Source: an uncultured Oscillospiraceae bacterium (GTDB lineage Bacteria > Bacillota > Clostridia > Oscillospirales > Oscillospiraceae). From it: DNA of 64,000 nucleotides. Location of the stretch: contig CAJTOM010000001.1 in the NCBI GenBank assembly GCA_910577915.1, forward strand, positions 1 to 64,000. The letters run 5' to 3'. The first letter of the stretch is position 1, and the number at the start of each line of letters is the position of its first letter. The notes under the pieces are model-generated. The model was not told the origin of the DNA, searched no databases, and was given only the letters and a program-made list of their open reading frames with translations. This document shows, piece by piece, positions 40,079 through 49,410 of the stretch. The translations under genes and the position numbers were made by a program.

Positions 40079-43000
40079 TTAGGACGGCGTCCCGTCGGCC
40101 TCGCCCGCGCCTGCGGCCAGCCGCAGGTCCTCCACCAGGGTCAGGGCCGTCTCCAGCACCTGGTCCTTGGGCTGGAGGGTCAGCGTCAGGGCGGGAACCT
40201 CGCCGGCGCTGACCACCAGGCGGCGGCGGTACTTGGGGCTGGCGGAGACGGCCACGATCGCCTCCGGCTCAAACCGGGAGATGACAAAGCGCAGCTTGTC
40301 GCCCCGCTGGGAGATGTCGGAGATGCCCGCCGCCCCCGCCGCCGCCCGCAGCAGGGCCACGTCCAGCAGGGCGTATACCGGGCGGGGGGGCTCGCCGTAG
40401 CGGTCCAGGAGCTCGTCGAGGAGATCCGAGGCGTCCTCCTGGCCACGGATGGCGGCGATGCGGCGGTAGAGGTCCATGCGCTGCTCGTTGGAGGGGACGT
40501 AGCTGTCCGGGATGTTGGCGGAGATGGTGAGGTCGGCGGAGCACTCGGTGGAGACCTTTTTCTTCTCCCCCCGCTCCTCCAGCACCGCGTCCTCCAGCAG
40601 CTGGAGGTACATGTCGTACCCCACGCTCATCATGTACCCCGACTGCTCCGGGCCCAGCAGGTTCCCCGCCCCCCGGATCTCCAGATCCCGCATGGCGATC
40701 TTGAACCCGGAGCCGAACTCCACGTACTCCCGGATGGCGGTCAGCCGCTTGGAGGCGACCTCCGAGAGAATCTTGCCCCGCCGGTAGGTCATGTAGGCGT
40801 AGGCCCGGCGGGCGCTGCGGCCGATACGGCCCCGGATCTGGTGGAGCTGGGCCAGGCCCATGCGGTCCGCGTCCTCGATGATAAGGGTGTTGACGTTGGC
40901 GATGTCAATACCGGTCTCAATGATGGTGGTGCACACCAGCACCTGGGCCTCCCCCTCCACCATCTGCTGCATAACGGCGCTCAGCTCCCGCTCCTGCATC
41001 TTCCCGTGGCCCACCACCACCCGGGCGTCCTCCCCGATCAGCTTCCTGATGCGCCCGGCGGTCATGTCAATGGACTCCACCCGGTTGTGGAGGTAGTAGA
41101 CCTGGCCCCCCCGGTCGATCTCCCGGCGCATGGCGTCGGCGAGCATGGCCCAGTCGTGCTCCACCACATAGGTCTGCACCGGCTGACGGTTGTGGGGGGG
41201 CTCCTCCAGGGTGGACATGTCCCGTATGCCGGAGAGGGCCATGTTCAGCGTCCGGGGTATGGGGGTGGCGGTGAGGGTGAGCACATCCACCTGCTTGCTG
41301 ATCTCCTTGAGCTTCTCCTTGTGGGTCACGCCGAAGCGCTGCTCCTCGTCCACCACCAGCAGGCCCAGGTCCTTGAAACGGATGTCCTTCTGGAGCAGCT
41401 TGTGGGTGCCGATGAGCAGATCAATCTTCCCCGTGCCCAGCTCGTAGAGAATCTGCCGGACCTGTCCCGGCGTCTGGAACCGGCTGAGGACCCGGATCTC
41501 CAGGGGGAAGCCCCGGAAGCGGTTCACCGCCGTGGCGTAGTGCTGCTGGGCCAGCACCGTGGTGGGCACCAGGATGGCCGCCTGCTTGCCGTCCAGGACG
41601 CACTTCATCACCGCCCGCAGGGCCACCTCGGTCTTGCCGTAGCCCACGTCGCCGCACAGGAGCCGGTCCATGGGCGACGGCTTCTCCATGTCCTTTTTGA
41701 TCTCGGCGATGCAGCGCAGCTGGTCGTCGGTCTCCGCATAGTCGAAGGACTCCTCAAATTCCGTCTGCCAGGGGGAATCCGGGGAGAAGGCGAAACCGGG
41801 CCGCCGCTGCCGCTCGGCGTACAGGGCGATGAGGCCCTTGGCCAGGTCCTTGGCGGCGGCCTTGGCCCTGGATTTCTGCTTGCTCCAATCGGCGCCGCCC
41901 AGCTTGTTGAGCCGGGCGGCGGGACGGCCCTCCTCGTCGGAGGCGCCGCCGCCGATATATTTGCTCACCAGATCCAGGCCGGTGGCGGGAACATAGAGGC
42001 TGTCCCCCCCGGCGTAGGCGATCTTGATATAGTCCTTCTCCACCCCGTCCACGGGCATCTTGCGGATGCCCTCGAAGCGGCCGATGCCGTGGTGGGTGTG
42101 GACCACCAGGTCGCCGGGGGTGAGGTCTGTGTAGCTCAGGAGCTTCTGGCGGCTGTCCTTTTTACTCCGCTTGGCCCCCGGCCGGCCGGCGGTGGCGGCG
42201 GTGAGCTGGCCCTCGGTGAGCACCGCCAGGCGCAGCTGGGGGTACTCCGCCCCGGCGGACAGGGCCCCCACGGCGATGCGGACCTCCCCGTCCCCCGGCA
42301 TGGCCCGGCACCGGAAGTCCAGCCCGGCGGCCACGTCCCGCTCCTGGAGCATCCGCTGCAGGTTCCTGGCCCTGGCCTCGCCGCCGCACAGCAGCAGCAC
42401 CCCGTACCCCGCCGCCAGATAGTGGGCGATGTCCCCGGCGGCGGTCTCTATGCTGCCGCCGTAGGCGCTCAGCTGCTTGGCGGTGATGGACAGCAGGGTC
42501 CGGGGGGAGAGGGGGTAGCGGGAAGTGGGCAGGGACTCCATCATGCACAGGGCGAAGGAGCCCAGGGCCTCCAGCCACTCCCCCTGGCTGAGGAGCAGGG
42601 CCGTCAGGTCCCCATCCGCCTCCCCGGCGGCCAGGAGGGATTCGGTGTCCTCCCTGGCCTGCCAGAGCACGTTTTTCACCCGCTCCCCCACCCGGCCGCT
42701 CTCGCAGACGCACAGGAGCGCATCCTGGGGCAGGTAGGCGAAGGCGCTGGAGAGCCCCGCGTCCGGCAGCAGCTCCGCCGCCGGCAGCAGCAGGGCGGCG
42801 TCCACGTTCCGGGTCCGGCGCTGGGTGGCCACGTCGAAGGCGCCCATAGAGTCGATCTCGTCGTCGAAGAACTCGCAGCGCACCGGCTCGTCCATCAGGG
42901 GGGAGAATACGTCCAGAATCCCCCCCCGCAGGGCGAACTGGCCCACGCCCTCCACCTGCTCCGCGCGGCTGTAGCCCGCGGCCACCAGCCGGCCGGGCAG

Positions 43001-43453
43001 CGCGCCCAGGTCGTACCGGCCGCCGGTCTCCAGCTTCACAGCGGCGTCACAGAGGGCCCGGGGCGGGGAGGTCTTCTGGAGAAGGCCCTCGGCGGTGGCC
43101 ACCGCCACCCGGCCCCGGCCCTGGGTCAGCTCGTAGAGGGCGGCGATCCGGCTGTGCTCCCACTGGCGGGAGATGACGGTGCCCGCCCGGACAAACAGCT
43201 CCCTGGCGAACAGGCGCAGGGGCTTTTTCCCCAGCAGGACCTCCAGATCCCCTGCCAGCCGCCCCGCCTCCGTCTCGTCGGCGCAGACCATCACCAGCCC
43301 CCGGCCGGATTCCGCCGTCAGGGCGGCGGCCAGCTGGGCCCGGTGGACCCCGCCCAGCCCCGTGACGGCGGCGGGACAGCCGCCCCCCTCCACGGCGGCG
43401 GCCAGCGCCCCCGCCTCCGGAATGCGCAGCAAGGTCTGTAAGAGCTGTTCCAT
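40079..43453 (-). CDS. mfd: Transcription-repair coupling factor
   Basis: A 1124-aa Mfd that removes stalled RNA polymerase at lesions and recruits UvrA. The order of domains is standard: UvrB-like part (about 1-350), CarD-like polymerase-interacting domain (TPGDLVVHTHHGIGRFEGI), translocase motifs GDVGYGKTEVALRA (Walker A) and LLVVDEEQRFGV (DEEQ box), TATPIPRTL (III), QIRGRIGRS (VI), and a C-terminal TRCF domain. ATG 43453 follows AGAGGAGGGAACC; the frame upstream lacks support. A single-gene unit with a strong promoter at 43560. Confidence 0.97.
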   Translation of the reverse strand: MEQLLQTLLRIPEAGALAAAVEGGGCPAAVTGLGGVHRAQLAAALTAESGRGLVMVCADETEAGRLAGDLEVLLGKKPLRLFARELFVRAGTVISRQWEHSRIAALYELTQGRGRVAVATAEGLLQKTSPPRALCDAAVKLETGGRYDLGALPGRLVAAGYSRAEQVEGVGQFALRGGILDVFSPLMDEPVRCEFFDDEIDSMGAFDVATQRRTRNVDAALLLPAAELLPDAGLSSAFAYLPQDALLCVCESGRVGERVKNVLWQAREDTESLLAAGEADGDLTALLLSQGEWLEALGSFALCMMESLPTSRYPLSPRTLLSITAKQLSAYGGSIETAAGDIAHYLAAGYGVLLLCGGEARARNLQRMLQERDVAAGLDFRCRAMPGDGEVRIAVGALSAGAEYPQLRLAVLTEGQLTAATAGRPGAKRSKKDSRQKLLSYTDLTPGDLVVHTHHGIGRFEGIRKMPVDGVEKDYIKIAYAGGDSLYVPATGLDLVSKYIGGGASDEEGRPAARLNKLGGADWSKQKSRAKAAAKDLAKGLIALYAERQRRPGFAFSPDSPWQTEFEESFDYAETDDQLRCIAEIKKDMEKPSPMDRLLCGDVGYGKTEVALRAVMKCVLDGKQAAILVPTTVLAQQHYATAVNRFRGFPLEIRVLSRFQTPGQVRQILYELGTGKIDLLIGTHKLLQKDIRFKDLGLLVVDEEQRFGVTHKEKLKEISKQVDVLTLTATPIPRTLNMALSGIRDMSTLEEPPHNRQPVQTYVVEHDWAMLADAMRREIDRGGQVYYLHNRVESIDMTAGRIRKLIGEDARVVVGHGKMQERELSAVMQQMVEGEAQVLVCTTIIETGIDIANVNTLIIEDADRMGLAQLHQIRGRIGRSARRAYAYMTYRRGKILSEVASKRLTAIREYVEFGSGFKIAMRDLEIRGAGNLLGPEQSGYMMSVGYDMYLQLLEDAVLEERGEKKKVSTECSADLTISANIPDSYVPSNEQRMDLYRRIAAIRGQEDASDLLDELLDRYGEPPRPVYALLDVALLRAAAGAAGISDISQRGDKLRFVISRFEPEAIVAVSASPKYRRRLVVSAGEVPALTLTLQPKDQVLETALTLVEDLRLAAGAGEADGTPS

Positions 43454-43559
43454 GTTGGTTCCCTCCTCTGCCAGAAAGCCTGAAAATCTGCACGCAGGAA
43501 AAGGCCCACGCAGGTACCCCCAGGGGTGCGTGTGCCGTGCGGCGGTTCGTATATCCGTG

Positions 43560-43588
43560 ATGGTAGCGGTTTTTGCTCCGCTTGTCAA
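43560..43588 (-). promoter_or_regulatory. Promoter of mfd
   Basis: TTGACA (complement of 43583-43588), 17 bp, TACCAT (complement of 43560-43565). The rest of the divergent region 43589-43778 holds the araC-type gene's upstream sequence, where I see no convincing promoter pair. Confidence 0.8.
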
Positions 43589-43778
43589 GGGGAATTTGCG
43601 GGGGAGCGTCCGCTGCGGGCAGAGCGGCGGCGGCATTACTTACCACAAAAGCGGATTGACAGCCCGGCGGAAAGTCCTGTTGGCGAAAGTTCCGTTTTTT
43701 TCTAGCCGCTTTCGAAAATCCATGGTAAACTACGTATAAGCGGGCCTTCTATCTTCCTGTGATTGGAGACTGATTGCC

Positions 43779-44636
43779 ATGAAAGAGCGTTCAAAGGCGG
43801 GGGCCCCCGCGGTATATGAACCTTTTCAGAGCGGATACCATCATGCGGGCTCCGCTTATACGGCAATGCCTCTGAGCGGGGACTGCCGGCTGGGCAAGTA
43901 TATCAGCGAGTTTTTTGAGGTGCAGCGCTCCAGGGACGACCGGGTGCTCCACATCATCCCGGACGGCTGCAACGATCTGATCATCGCCTTCGACGGGGAC
44001 AGGGTCCTCAGCCACATCTCCCCCTCCATTTCGGAGCCCTACCAGTTCAACTTCCAGAGGATGGAGTGGATCTTCGGGGTGCGGTTTCTGCCGGGGGCCA
44101 CGTACACGTTCTTTCGGGACATTCTGAAATACGACTCCGTCAAGGCGGTGGAGGCGGAGCTGGTGCTCTCCAACATCGCCAGCATTGAGGCCCCCCTCTG
44201 CGAGTCCATGTCCTTTGCCAAACGCTTCGAGATCGTCACCGCCTATCTGGAGGGAAAGGTGGGGGACTACGACGGCACGGAGCGGCTGCTCAACTACTGC
44301 GTGAACCGGATTTTGGCCAGCGACGGCGGGGTGGCCGTGGAGAGCCTGGCCCAGGACACCGGCTACAGCAGCCGTTATCTCCGCCAGCTCTTCACCCAGT
44401 ACGTGGGCCACTCCCCCAAGTCCCTGGCCAGTATTGTCCGGGTGCAGAAGGCCCTGCGCTACCTGGAGGAGCACCCGGACGAGCCGCTCAGTCAGACGGC
44501 CCTGCAGTTCGGCTTCTCGGACCAATCCCACATGAACCGGGAGTTCAAGCGCTACCTGCATCTGACCTCCGGCGCCGTAAAGGAGGATCAAAACTGGCTG
44601 CTCCGCCTGCAGACGGACAGTACGCGGTCATTTTAA
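43779..44636 (+). CDS. AraC family transcriptional regulator
   Basis: A 285-aa regulator. Residues 1-165 are a cupin-free sensory domain with FEVQRSRDDRVLHIIPDGCNDL-like start (PDGCNDLI is seen in many AraC proteins), and about 175-275 holds the two helix-turn-helix units (VAVESLAQDTGYSSRYLRQL, and QTALQFGFSDQSHMNREFKR). It lies just upstream of the acetamidase and permease genes on the same strand, with a terminator between. It probably controls them in response to an amide or amino-acid compound. Confidence 0.87.
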   Translation: MKERSKAGAPAVYEPFQSGYHHAGSAYTAMPLSGDCRLGKYISEFFEVQRSRDDRVLHIIPDGCNDLIIAFDGDRVLSHISPSISEPYQFNFQRMEWIFGVRFLPGATYTFFRDILKYDSVKAVEAELVLSNIASIEAPLCESMSFAKRFEIVTAYLEGKVGDYDGTERLLNYCVNRILASDGGVAVESLAQDTGYSSRYLRQLFTQYVGHSPKSLASIVRVQKALRYLEEHPDEPLSQTALQFGFSDQSHMNREFKRYLHLTSGAVKEDQNWLLRLQTDSTRSF

Positions 44637-44650
44637 CAGGCAAGTTTGAT

Positions 44651-44684
44651 AAAACGGAGGGCGGAAGCGCCTTCCGTTTTGTTC
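44651..44684 (+). terminator. Terminator after the AraC-type gene
   Basis: Stem AAAACGGA(G)GGCG with CGCC(TT)CCGTTTT-like pairing, then TGTTCTATT. It ends the regulator transcript before the acetamidase gene. Confidence 0.75.
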
Positions 44685-44735
44685 TATTCATATAAAACAA
44701 TGGGTTGGTAGGATAGTTCCAGGAGGTGACCGAAC

Positions 44736-45632
44736 ATGTATCTCAACAAACAAAACGCGGTTCCCGTTATGGACAAGAAGAATGCCCCCGCCGCCCACTG
44801 CGCGTCTGGCGACTGCATCACGTTCCAGACCAAGGATTGCTTCGGGGAGCACATTCGCGCGGACGCCGATCCCGTTCGCACGGTCCCTGACGGGGAGCAC
44901 AACCTGGCGACCGGACCGCTCTATGTGGACGGCGCAGAGCCCGGCGATCTGCTCAAAGTCGACATCCAGAGGATCGCCATTGATGACCAGGGCTGTCAGG
45001 CCCTGCTGCCGGGGACGGGGCCATTGGGCCACCACGTCCAAGAGGAGTACGCCAAAGTCTTCCCCATACGGGAGGGCTGCGTGGTGTTTAGCGACCAGCT
45101 CCGCATCCCCGTGTCCCCCATGATCGGCGTCATCGGCACCGCGCCCGCCGGGGAAGGCGTGGCGACCGTCACGCCGGGCGAGCACGGCTCCAACATGGAC
45201 AACCGGAAGATCCAGGAGGGCGCCACCCTGTATCTGCCGGTGAATGTCCCCGGCGGACTGCTGGCCATGGGCGACCTGCACGCGGTGATGGGCGACGGCG
45301 AGGCCTCCACCTGCGGGCTGGAGGTCAGCGGCGAGATCACCGTGAGGGTGACCGTCATCAAGGACTCCGGGCTGCCGGTCCCCTTTTTGAAGACGGCGGA
45401 CGAGTATATGACCATCGCCTCCGGCGAGACGCTGGACCAGGCGGCCAGGGGGGCCTGCGAGAAGATGTACGCCTTTCTGGAGCAGGCCTCGGAGCTGGAC
45501 GCCTGCGGGCGCATCACTCTTCTCTCCCTGGTGGGCCATATGGAGATCTGCCAGATTGTCAACCCCCTGGCCACCGCGCGCATGACCATACCGGCGTGGG
45601 TAGCGGAGACCTGCGGCTGCAGGCTGCCATAA
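44736..45632 (+). CDS. Acetamidase/formamidase family amidase
   Basis: A 298-aa enzyme of the AmdA/FmdA family, which hydrolyses short amides to carboxylate and ammonia. Family features include the early ITFQTKDCFGEHI stretch, GPLYVDGAEPGDLLKVDI, the PMIGVIGTAP segment, the metal/active-site region GEHGSNMDNRKIQEG, LYLPVNVPGGLLAMGDLHAVMGDGE and the C-terminal HMEICQIVNPLATARM. Start ATG 44736 follows CCAGGAGGTGACC. The permease gene follows by 36 bases. The real substrate could be formamide, acetamide or an amino-acid amide. Confidence 0.9.
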   Translation: MYLNKQNAVPVMDKKNAPAAHCASGDCITFQTKDCFGEHIRADADPVRTVPDGEHNLATGPLYVDGAEPGDLLKVDIQRIAIDDQGCQALLPGTGPLGHHVQEEYAKVFPIREGCVVFSDQLRIPVSPMIGVIGTAPAGEGVATVTPGEHGSNMDNRKIQEGATLYLPVNVPGGLLAMGDLHAVMGDGEASTCGLEVSGEITVRVTVIKDSGLPVPFLKTADEYMTIASGETLDQAARGACEKMYAFLEQASELDACGRITLLSLVGHMEICQIVNPLATARMTIPAWVAETCGCRLP

Positions 45633-45668
45633 CCGCCGCCCACATCTTACGATTTTAGGAGGAGCAAA

Positions 45669-47039
45669 ATGGAACAGCAGAAACTGAAAAGAAATCTGAG
45701 CTTCCTATCCATGGTTGCGCTGGCCTCCGGGGCCGTTATCGGCGGCTGGCTGGCCGAGGCGCCCTACTGGTTTGAGCTGACCGGGGCGGGCGCTGTCATC
45801 ATCTTCCCCGTCCTGGCGGTCTGCCTGATCCCCATCGGCCTGACGTACAGCGAGCTGTCCGCCATGCTGCCCTTCGCGTCGTCCATTACCGTCTGGACGG
45901 ACAACGCCATCGGCCACAAGTCCGCCTGGTTCACCCAGTGGGGCATGCTGCTGGTGCAGCTGGTGCAGTCCCCCGGCATGGCGTTCATCCTGGTGACGGC
46001 CCTGCAGTACTTCTTCCCCTTCCCGGACGTGTATTCCAAGTACATCGCCATGGGCATCATGGTCCTGTGGTACATCCTCTCCAACTTCAACATCTCCCTG
46101 ACGGGCGCGCTGTCCACCATCTTCTTTTTCGCCATGATTATCATCTCCCTGATCGTCTCCGGCAGCTTCTTCACCAGCGGCCAGTGGAGCATGGACAACA
46201 TCACCCAGAACGGCGGCTGGTTCCCCATGGGGCTCAGCGGCGCGGTGATGGCCTCCGCAGTGTTCGTGCTGAAGTTCATTGGCTTTGAGATGACCCCCAC
46301 TCTGATCGAGGAGACCAACTTTCCCGTCAAGCAGATCTGGAAGGTGGTGTTCAGCGCCCTGTTCTTCCCGGCGCTGCTGTATATGATCGTGGTGTTCGCC
46401 ATGAGCGGCATGGCCCCCTGGCAGGAGATTGCGGGCATGAATATGCCGGAGCCGGAGCTGGTCAGCCGGTTCGGCATGCTGAAACTGCTGGGCGGCGCCG
46501 CCATCTTCTCCGGAATTCTCCACGCCGTCACCACCATTATGGGCTTCTGGTCCTCCTCCTCCCGTGTGCTCTACGGCGGGGCGAAGATGAACTACTTCCC
46601 TCCAGCCCTGATGAGGCTCAACAGGAGCGGACAGCCCTACATCAGCAACATTATCGTCCTCTTCGCCTCCCTGTTCTTCGCGGCCTTCACGGGTATGGGC
46701 AACTGGGTGCAGTACCTGTACAGCGTCTCCTGCGCCGTGGCCGGGGTGCTCTACTTCCTGGCCTGTCTGGACGCCTATTTGCTCAGAAAAAAGCATCCGG
46801 ACTGGGAGCGGCCCTTCAAGGTCAAATGCGGCCCCGCCGTGTTCATCCTGGGCATGGTGGTGTCCGTGTGGATCATCATCGGCTCCTGCATGGCCCTGCC
46901 TATCGGCGGCTATGTGTCCATCGCCATCTTCATGCTGCTGGGCGTGGGCTTCTACGCGGGTATCCAGTCCTACCGCAGGAAGAACCCCGGCGCCTTCGAG
47001 CCCATCCAGCTCACCCCCGCAGACGCGGACAGGCAGTAA
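45669..47039 (+). CDS. APC family amino acid permease
   Basis: A 456-aa permease with twelve helices, beginning with the APC helix-1 pattern ALASGAVIGGWLAEAPYWF. GFEMTPTLIEETNFPVKQIW in the middle is the helix 6 to loop region typical of amino-acid/polyamine transporters. It is co-transcribed with the acetamidase (RBS TAGGAGGAGC) and probably imports the amide or the amino acid that is the substrate of that pathway. Confidence 0.87.
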   Translation: MEQQKLKRNLSFLSMVALASGAVIGGWLAEAPYWFELTGAGAVIIFPVLAVCLIPIGLTYSELSAMLPFASSITVWTDNAIGHKSAWFTQWGMLLVQLVQSPGMAFILVTALQYFFPFPDVYSKYIAMGIMVLWYILSNFNISLTGALSTIFFFAMIIISLIVSGSFFTSGQWSMDNITQNGGWFPMGLSGAVMASAVFVLKFIGFEMTPTLIEETNFPVKQIWKVVFSALFFPALLYMIVVFAMSGMAPWQEIAGMNMPEPELVSRFGMLKLLGGAAIFSGILHAVTTIMGFWSSSSRVLYGGAKMNYFPPALMRLNRSGQPYISNIIVLFASLFFAAFTGMGNWVQYLYSVSCAVAGVLYFLACLDAYLLRKKHPDWERPFKVKCGPAVFILGMVVSVWIIIGSCMALPIGGYVSIAIFMLLGVGFYAGIQSYRRKNPGAFEPIQLTPADADRQ

Positions 47040-47055
47040 TTGCCGCCCCCCGCGC

Positions 47056-47095
47056 AGAAAGCCCGCCCGGACAACTCTGTCCGGGCGGGCTTTCT
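47056..47095. terminator. Bidirectional terminator
   Basis: A perfect 18-bp stem (AGAAAGCCCGCCCGGACA and complement) with an ACTC loop between convergent genes; TTTCT on both sides. Confidence 0.85.
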
Positions 47096-47114
47096 GCTTC
47101 GCACGCAGCGCCGG

Positions 47115-48056
47115 TTACTGACGGATGACGGTGCCGGTCCGGCCGGCGATGCCGTCTCGGGCCTTCTCCAGCAAGGTGATGAGGGACGCCCGGCCGGGCT
47201 TGGATTGGGCGAACTTCACCGCCGCCTCCACCTTGGGCAGCATGGAACCAGGGGCGAACTGGCCCTCGGCGGCGTAGCCCAGGGCCTCCTCCGGGGTCAT
47301 GGCGTCCAACCAGCGCTCGTTCTCCTTGCGGAAGTTCACCGCCACCTTCTCCACGGCGGTGAGGATGATGAGCATGTCCGCGTCCAGCTGCTCGGCCAGC
47401 AGCTCAGAGGCGAAATCCTTGTCGATCACCGCCGCCGCGCCCTTGAGGTGGTTCTTCTCCGTGCGGTAGACCGGGATCCCGCCGCCGCCGCAGCAGATGA
47501 CCAGATGGCCGTCCTCGGTGAGGGCCCGGATGGCCCCGGCCTCGATGATGTGCTTGGGCTTGGGAGAGGCCACGTAGCGCCGCCAGCCCCGGCCCGCGTC
47601 CTCCCGGACCGGGTTGCCGGTGGAGGCGCTGTAGGCGCGGGCCTCCTCCTCGGTCATAAACTTGCCGATGGGCTTGGTGGGGTTGTCGAAGGCGGGGTCC
47701 TCCGGGTCCACCTCCACCTGGGTGACGACGGAGCACACGGGCATGTTGCCGATACCCCGGTCCAGCAGCTCCTCCCGGAAGGCGTTCTGGAGGTCGTAGC
47801 CGATATAGGCCTGGCTCATGGCCCCGCACACGGACAGAGGGGTATAGCCCTGGGAGGGGTCCTCCTTCTGGAGGGCGCTCATGGCGTTGTTGATGATGCC
47901 CACCTGGGGGCCGTTGCCGTGGGCTACCACCACCTGGTTGCCGTCCTCGATGAGATCCACGATGGCCCGGGCGGTGATCTTCACCGCCGCCGCCTGCTCC
48001 GGGAGGGTGCTGCCCAGGGCGTTGCCGCCCAGGGCGATGACAATGCGTTTGCTCAT
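47115..48056 (-). CDS. arcC: Carbamate kinase
   Basis: A 313-aa enzyme that makes ATP from carbamoyl phosphate and ADP. It starts MSKRIVIALGGNALGS, the standard nucleotide/carbamate-binding start, with HGNGPQVGIINNAM, CCGGGGIPVY and the DKDFASELLAEQLDAD stretch. ATG 48056 was chosen over the in-frame TTG at 48065. It is the last gene of the ygeY-ygeW-arcC operon and supplies the energy step of this pathway. Confidence 0.96.
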   Translation of the reverse strand: MSKRIVIALGGNALGSTLPEQAAAVKITARAIVDLIEDGNQVVVAHGNGPQVGIINNAMSALQKEDPSQGYTPLSVCGAMSQAYIGYDLQNAFREELLDRGIGNMPVCSVVTQVEVDPEDPAFDNPTKPIGKFMTEEEARAYSASTGNPVREDAGRGWRRYVASPKPKHIIEAGAIRALTEDGHLVICCGGGGIPVYRTEKNHLKGAAAVIDKDFASELLAEQLDADMLIILTAVEKVAVNFRKENERWLDAMTPEEALGYAAEGQFAPGSMLPKVEAAVKFAQSKPGRASLITLLEKARDGIAGRTGTVIRQ

Positions 48057-48152
48057 AGTTCTCAATTCTCCATCTTCCTATATTCCGGGGAAAACCATAC
48101 GCCCCCTGGAAGGAGACGTATGTACACAGGGGCCGGGGGCTGCGCCCGCCGC

Positions 48153-49346
48153 TCAGAAGGCCTTGCGCTTCTCCCCCCGCTTCTCCAGATCCCGCAGGGC
48201 GGCCACGGGGTCCTTGACCTTGCTGAGGAAGATCATGGCGGCGATGATATAGGGCTTGAAGGAGGCCTCCTTGTACAGGGGCTCGATGTAGCGATCGAAG
48301 ACGGAGTTGTCCACCTCACCCTCCTGGCAGCTCAGCCCGGAGATGTCGGCAGGGAGGCAGTGCATATAGAGGGCCTTGCCGTCCCGGGTCAGCTGGATCA
48401 TCTCCTCGGTGCAGGACCAGTCCTTATGCTGGGCGTTCTGGGCCAGCAGCTCCTTCTCCAGCTCGTCGATGCCGGCCTTGTCGCCCTGGCGGTAGAGGGC
48501 GGTGCGCTTCTCCATGGCCTTGAAGGGAGCCCAGGACTTGGGGTAGACAATGTCCGCGTCCTTGAAGGCCTCCTCCATGGAGTTGACCTTCTTGAAGGAG
48601 CCGCCGGAGGCCGCGGCGTTTTTGGCGGCGATCTCCTCCACCTCGGGGAGGATCTCGTAGCCCTCGGGGTGGGCCAGGACCACGTCCATGCCGAAACGGG
48701 TGAACAGGCCGATGATGCCCTGGGGGACGCTCAGAGGCTTGCCGTAGCTGGGGGAGTAGGCCCAGGTCATGGCCACCTTCTTGCCCTTGAGGTTCTCCAC
48801 GCCGCCCATCTCGTGGATGACGTGGAGCAGGTCGGCCATGGACTGGGTGGGGTGGTCCACGTCGCACTGGAGGTTCACCAGGGTGGGGCGCTGCTCCAGG
48901 ATGCCCTTCTCATAGCCCTCGTCCAGAGCGCCCATGAAGGTCTGCTGGTACTTGTGGCCCTCCTCGATGAACATGTCGTCCCGGATGCCGATGACGTCGG
49001 CCATGAAGGAGACCATGTTGGCGGTCTCCCGGACGGTCTCGCCGTGGGCGATCTGGCTGGTCTTCTCGTCCAGGTCCTTCACGTCCAGCCCCAGCAGGTT
49101 GCAGGCGCTGGCGAAGGAGAAGCGGGTGCGGGTGGAGTTGTCCCGGAAGATGGAGATGCCCAGGCCGGAGTCAAAGACCTTGGTGGAGATGTTCCGCTCC
49201 CGCAGGTCCCGCAGGGCGTCGGCCACGGTGAAGATGGCGTCCAGCTCGTCGTCCGTCTTGTCCCAGGTCCAGTAGAAGTCGTTTTTATACATGCCGTTGA
49301 TCTTCAGCTTTTCAAGGTGCTGGGCCAGCTGCTCGGTTTTACTCAT
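48153..49346 (-). CDS. ygeW: YgeW-type knotted carbamoyltransferase
   Basis: A 397-aa carbamoyltransferase related to ornithine and aspartate transcarbamylases. The carbamoyl-phosphate loop is SIFRDNSTRTRFSFASACN, followed by HPTQSMADLLHV and the late HCLPADIS, and length and motifs match E. coli YgeW. The acceptor of YgeW enzymes is not established. ATG 49346 has GGAG nine bases upstream; the ATG at 49355 is too close to the same site. It stands between ygeY and arcC. Confidence 0.93.
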   Translation of the reverse strand: MSKTEQLAQHLEKLKINGMYKNDFYWTWDKTDDELDAIFTVADALRDLRERNISTKVFDSGLGISIFRDNSTRTRFSFASACNLLGLDVKDLDEKTSQIAHGETVRETANMVSFMADVIGIRDDMFIEEGHKYQQTFMGALDEGYEKGILEQRPTLVNLQCDVDHPTQSMADLLHVIHEMGGVENLKGKKVAMTWAYSPSYGKPLSVPQGIIGLFTRFGMDVVLAHPEGYEILPEVEEIAAKNAAASGGSFKKVNSMEEAFKDADIVYPKSWAPFKAMEKRTALYRQGDKAGIDELEKELLAQNAQHKDWSCTEEMIQLTRDGKALYMHCLPADISGLSCQEGEVDNSVFDRYIEPLYKEASFKPYIIAAMIFLSKVKDPVAALRDLEKRGEKRKAF

Positions 49347-49410
49347 CGGTATCATTCTCCTTAATCGGTAGATTTATTCTCTGCCGCCGGCCGGGCGGCG
49401 GGGCGGGAAT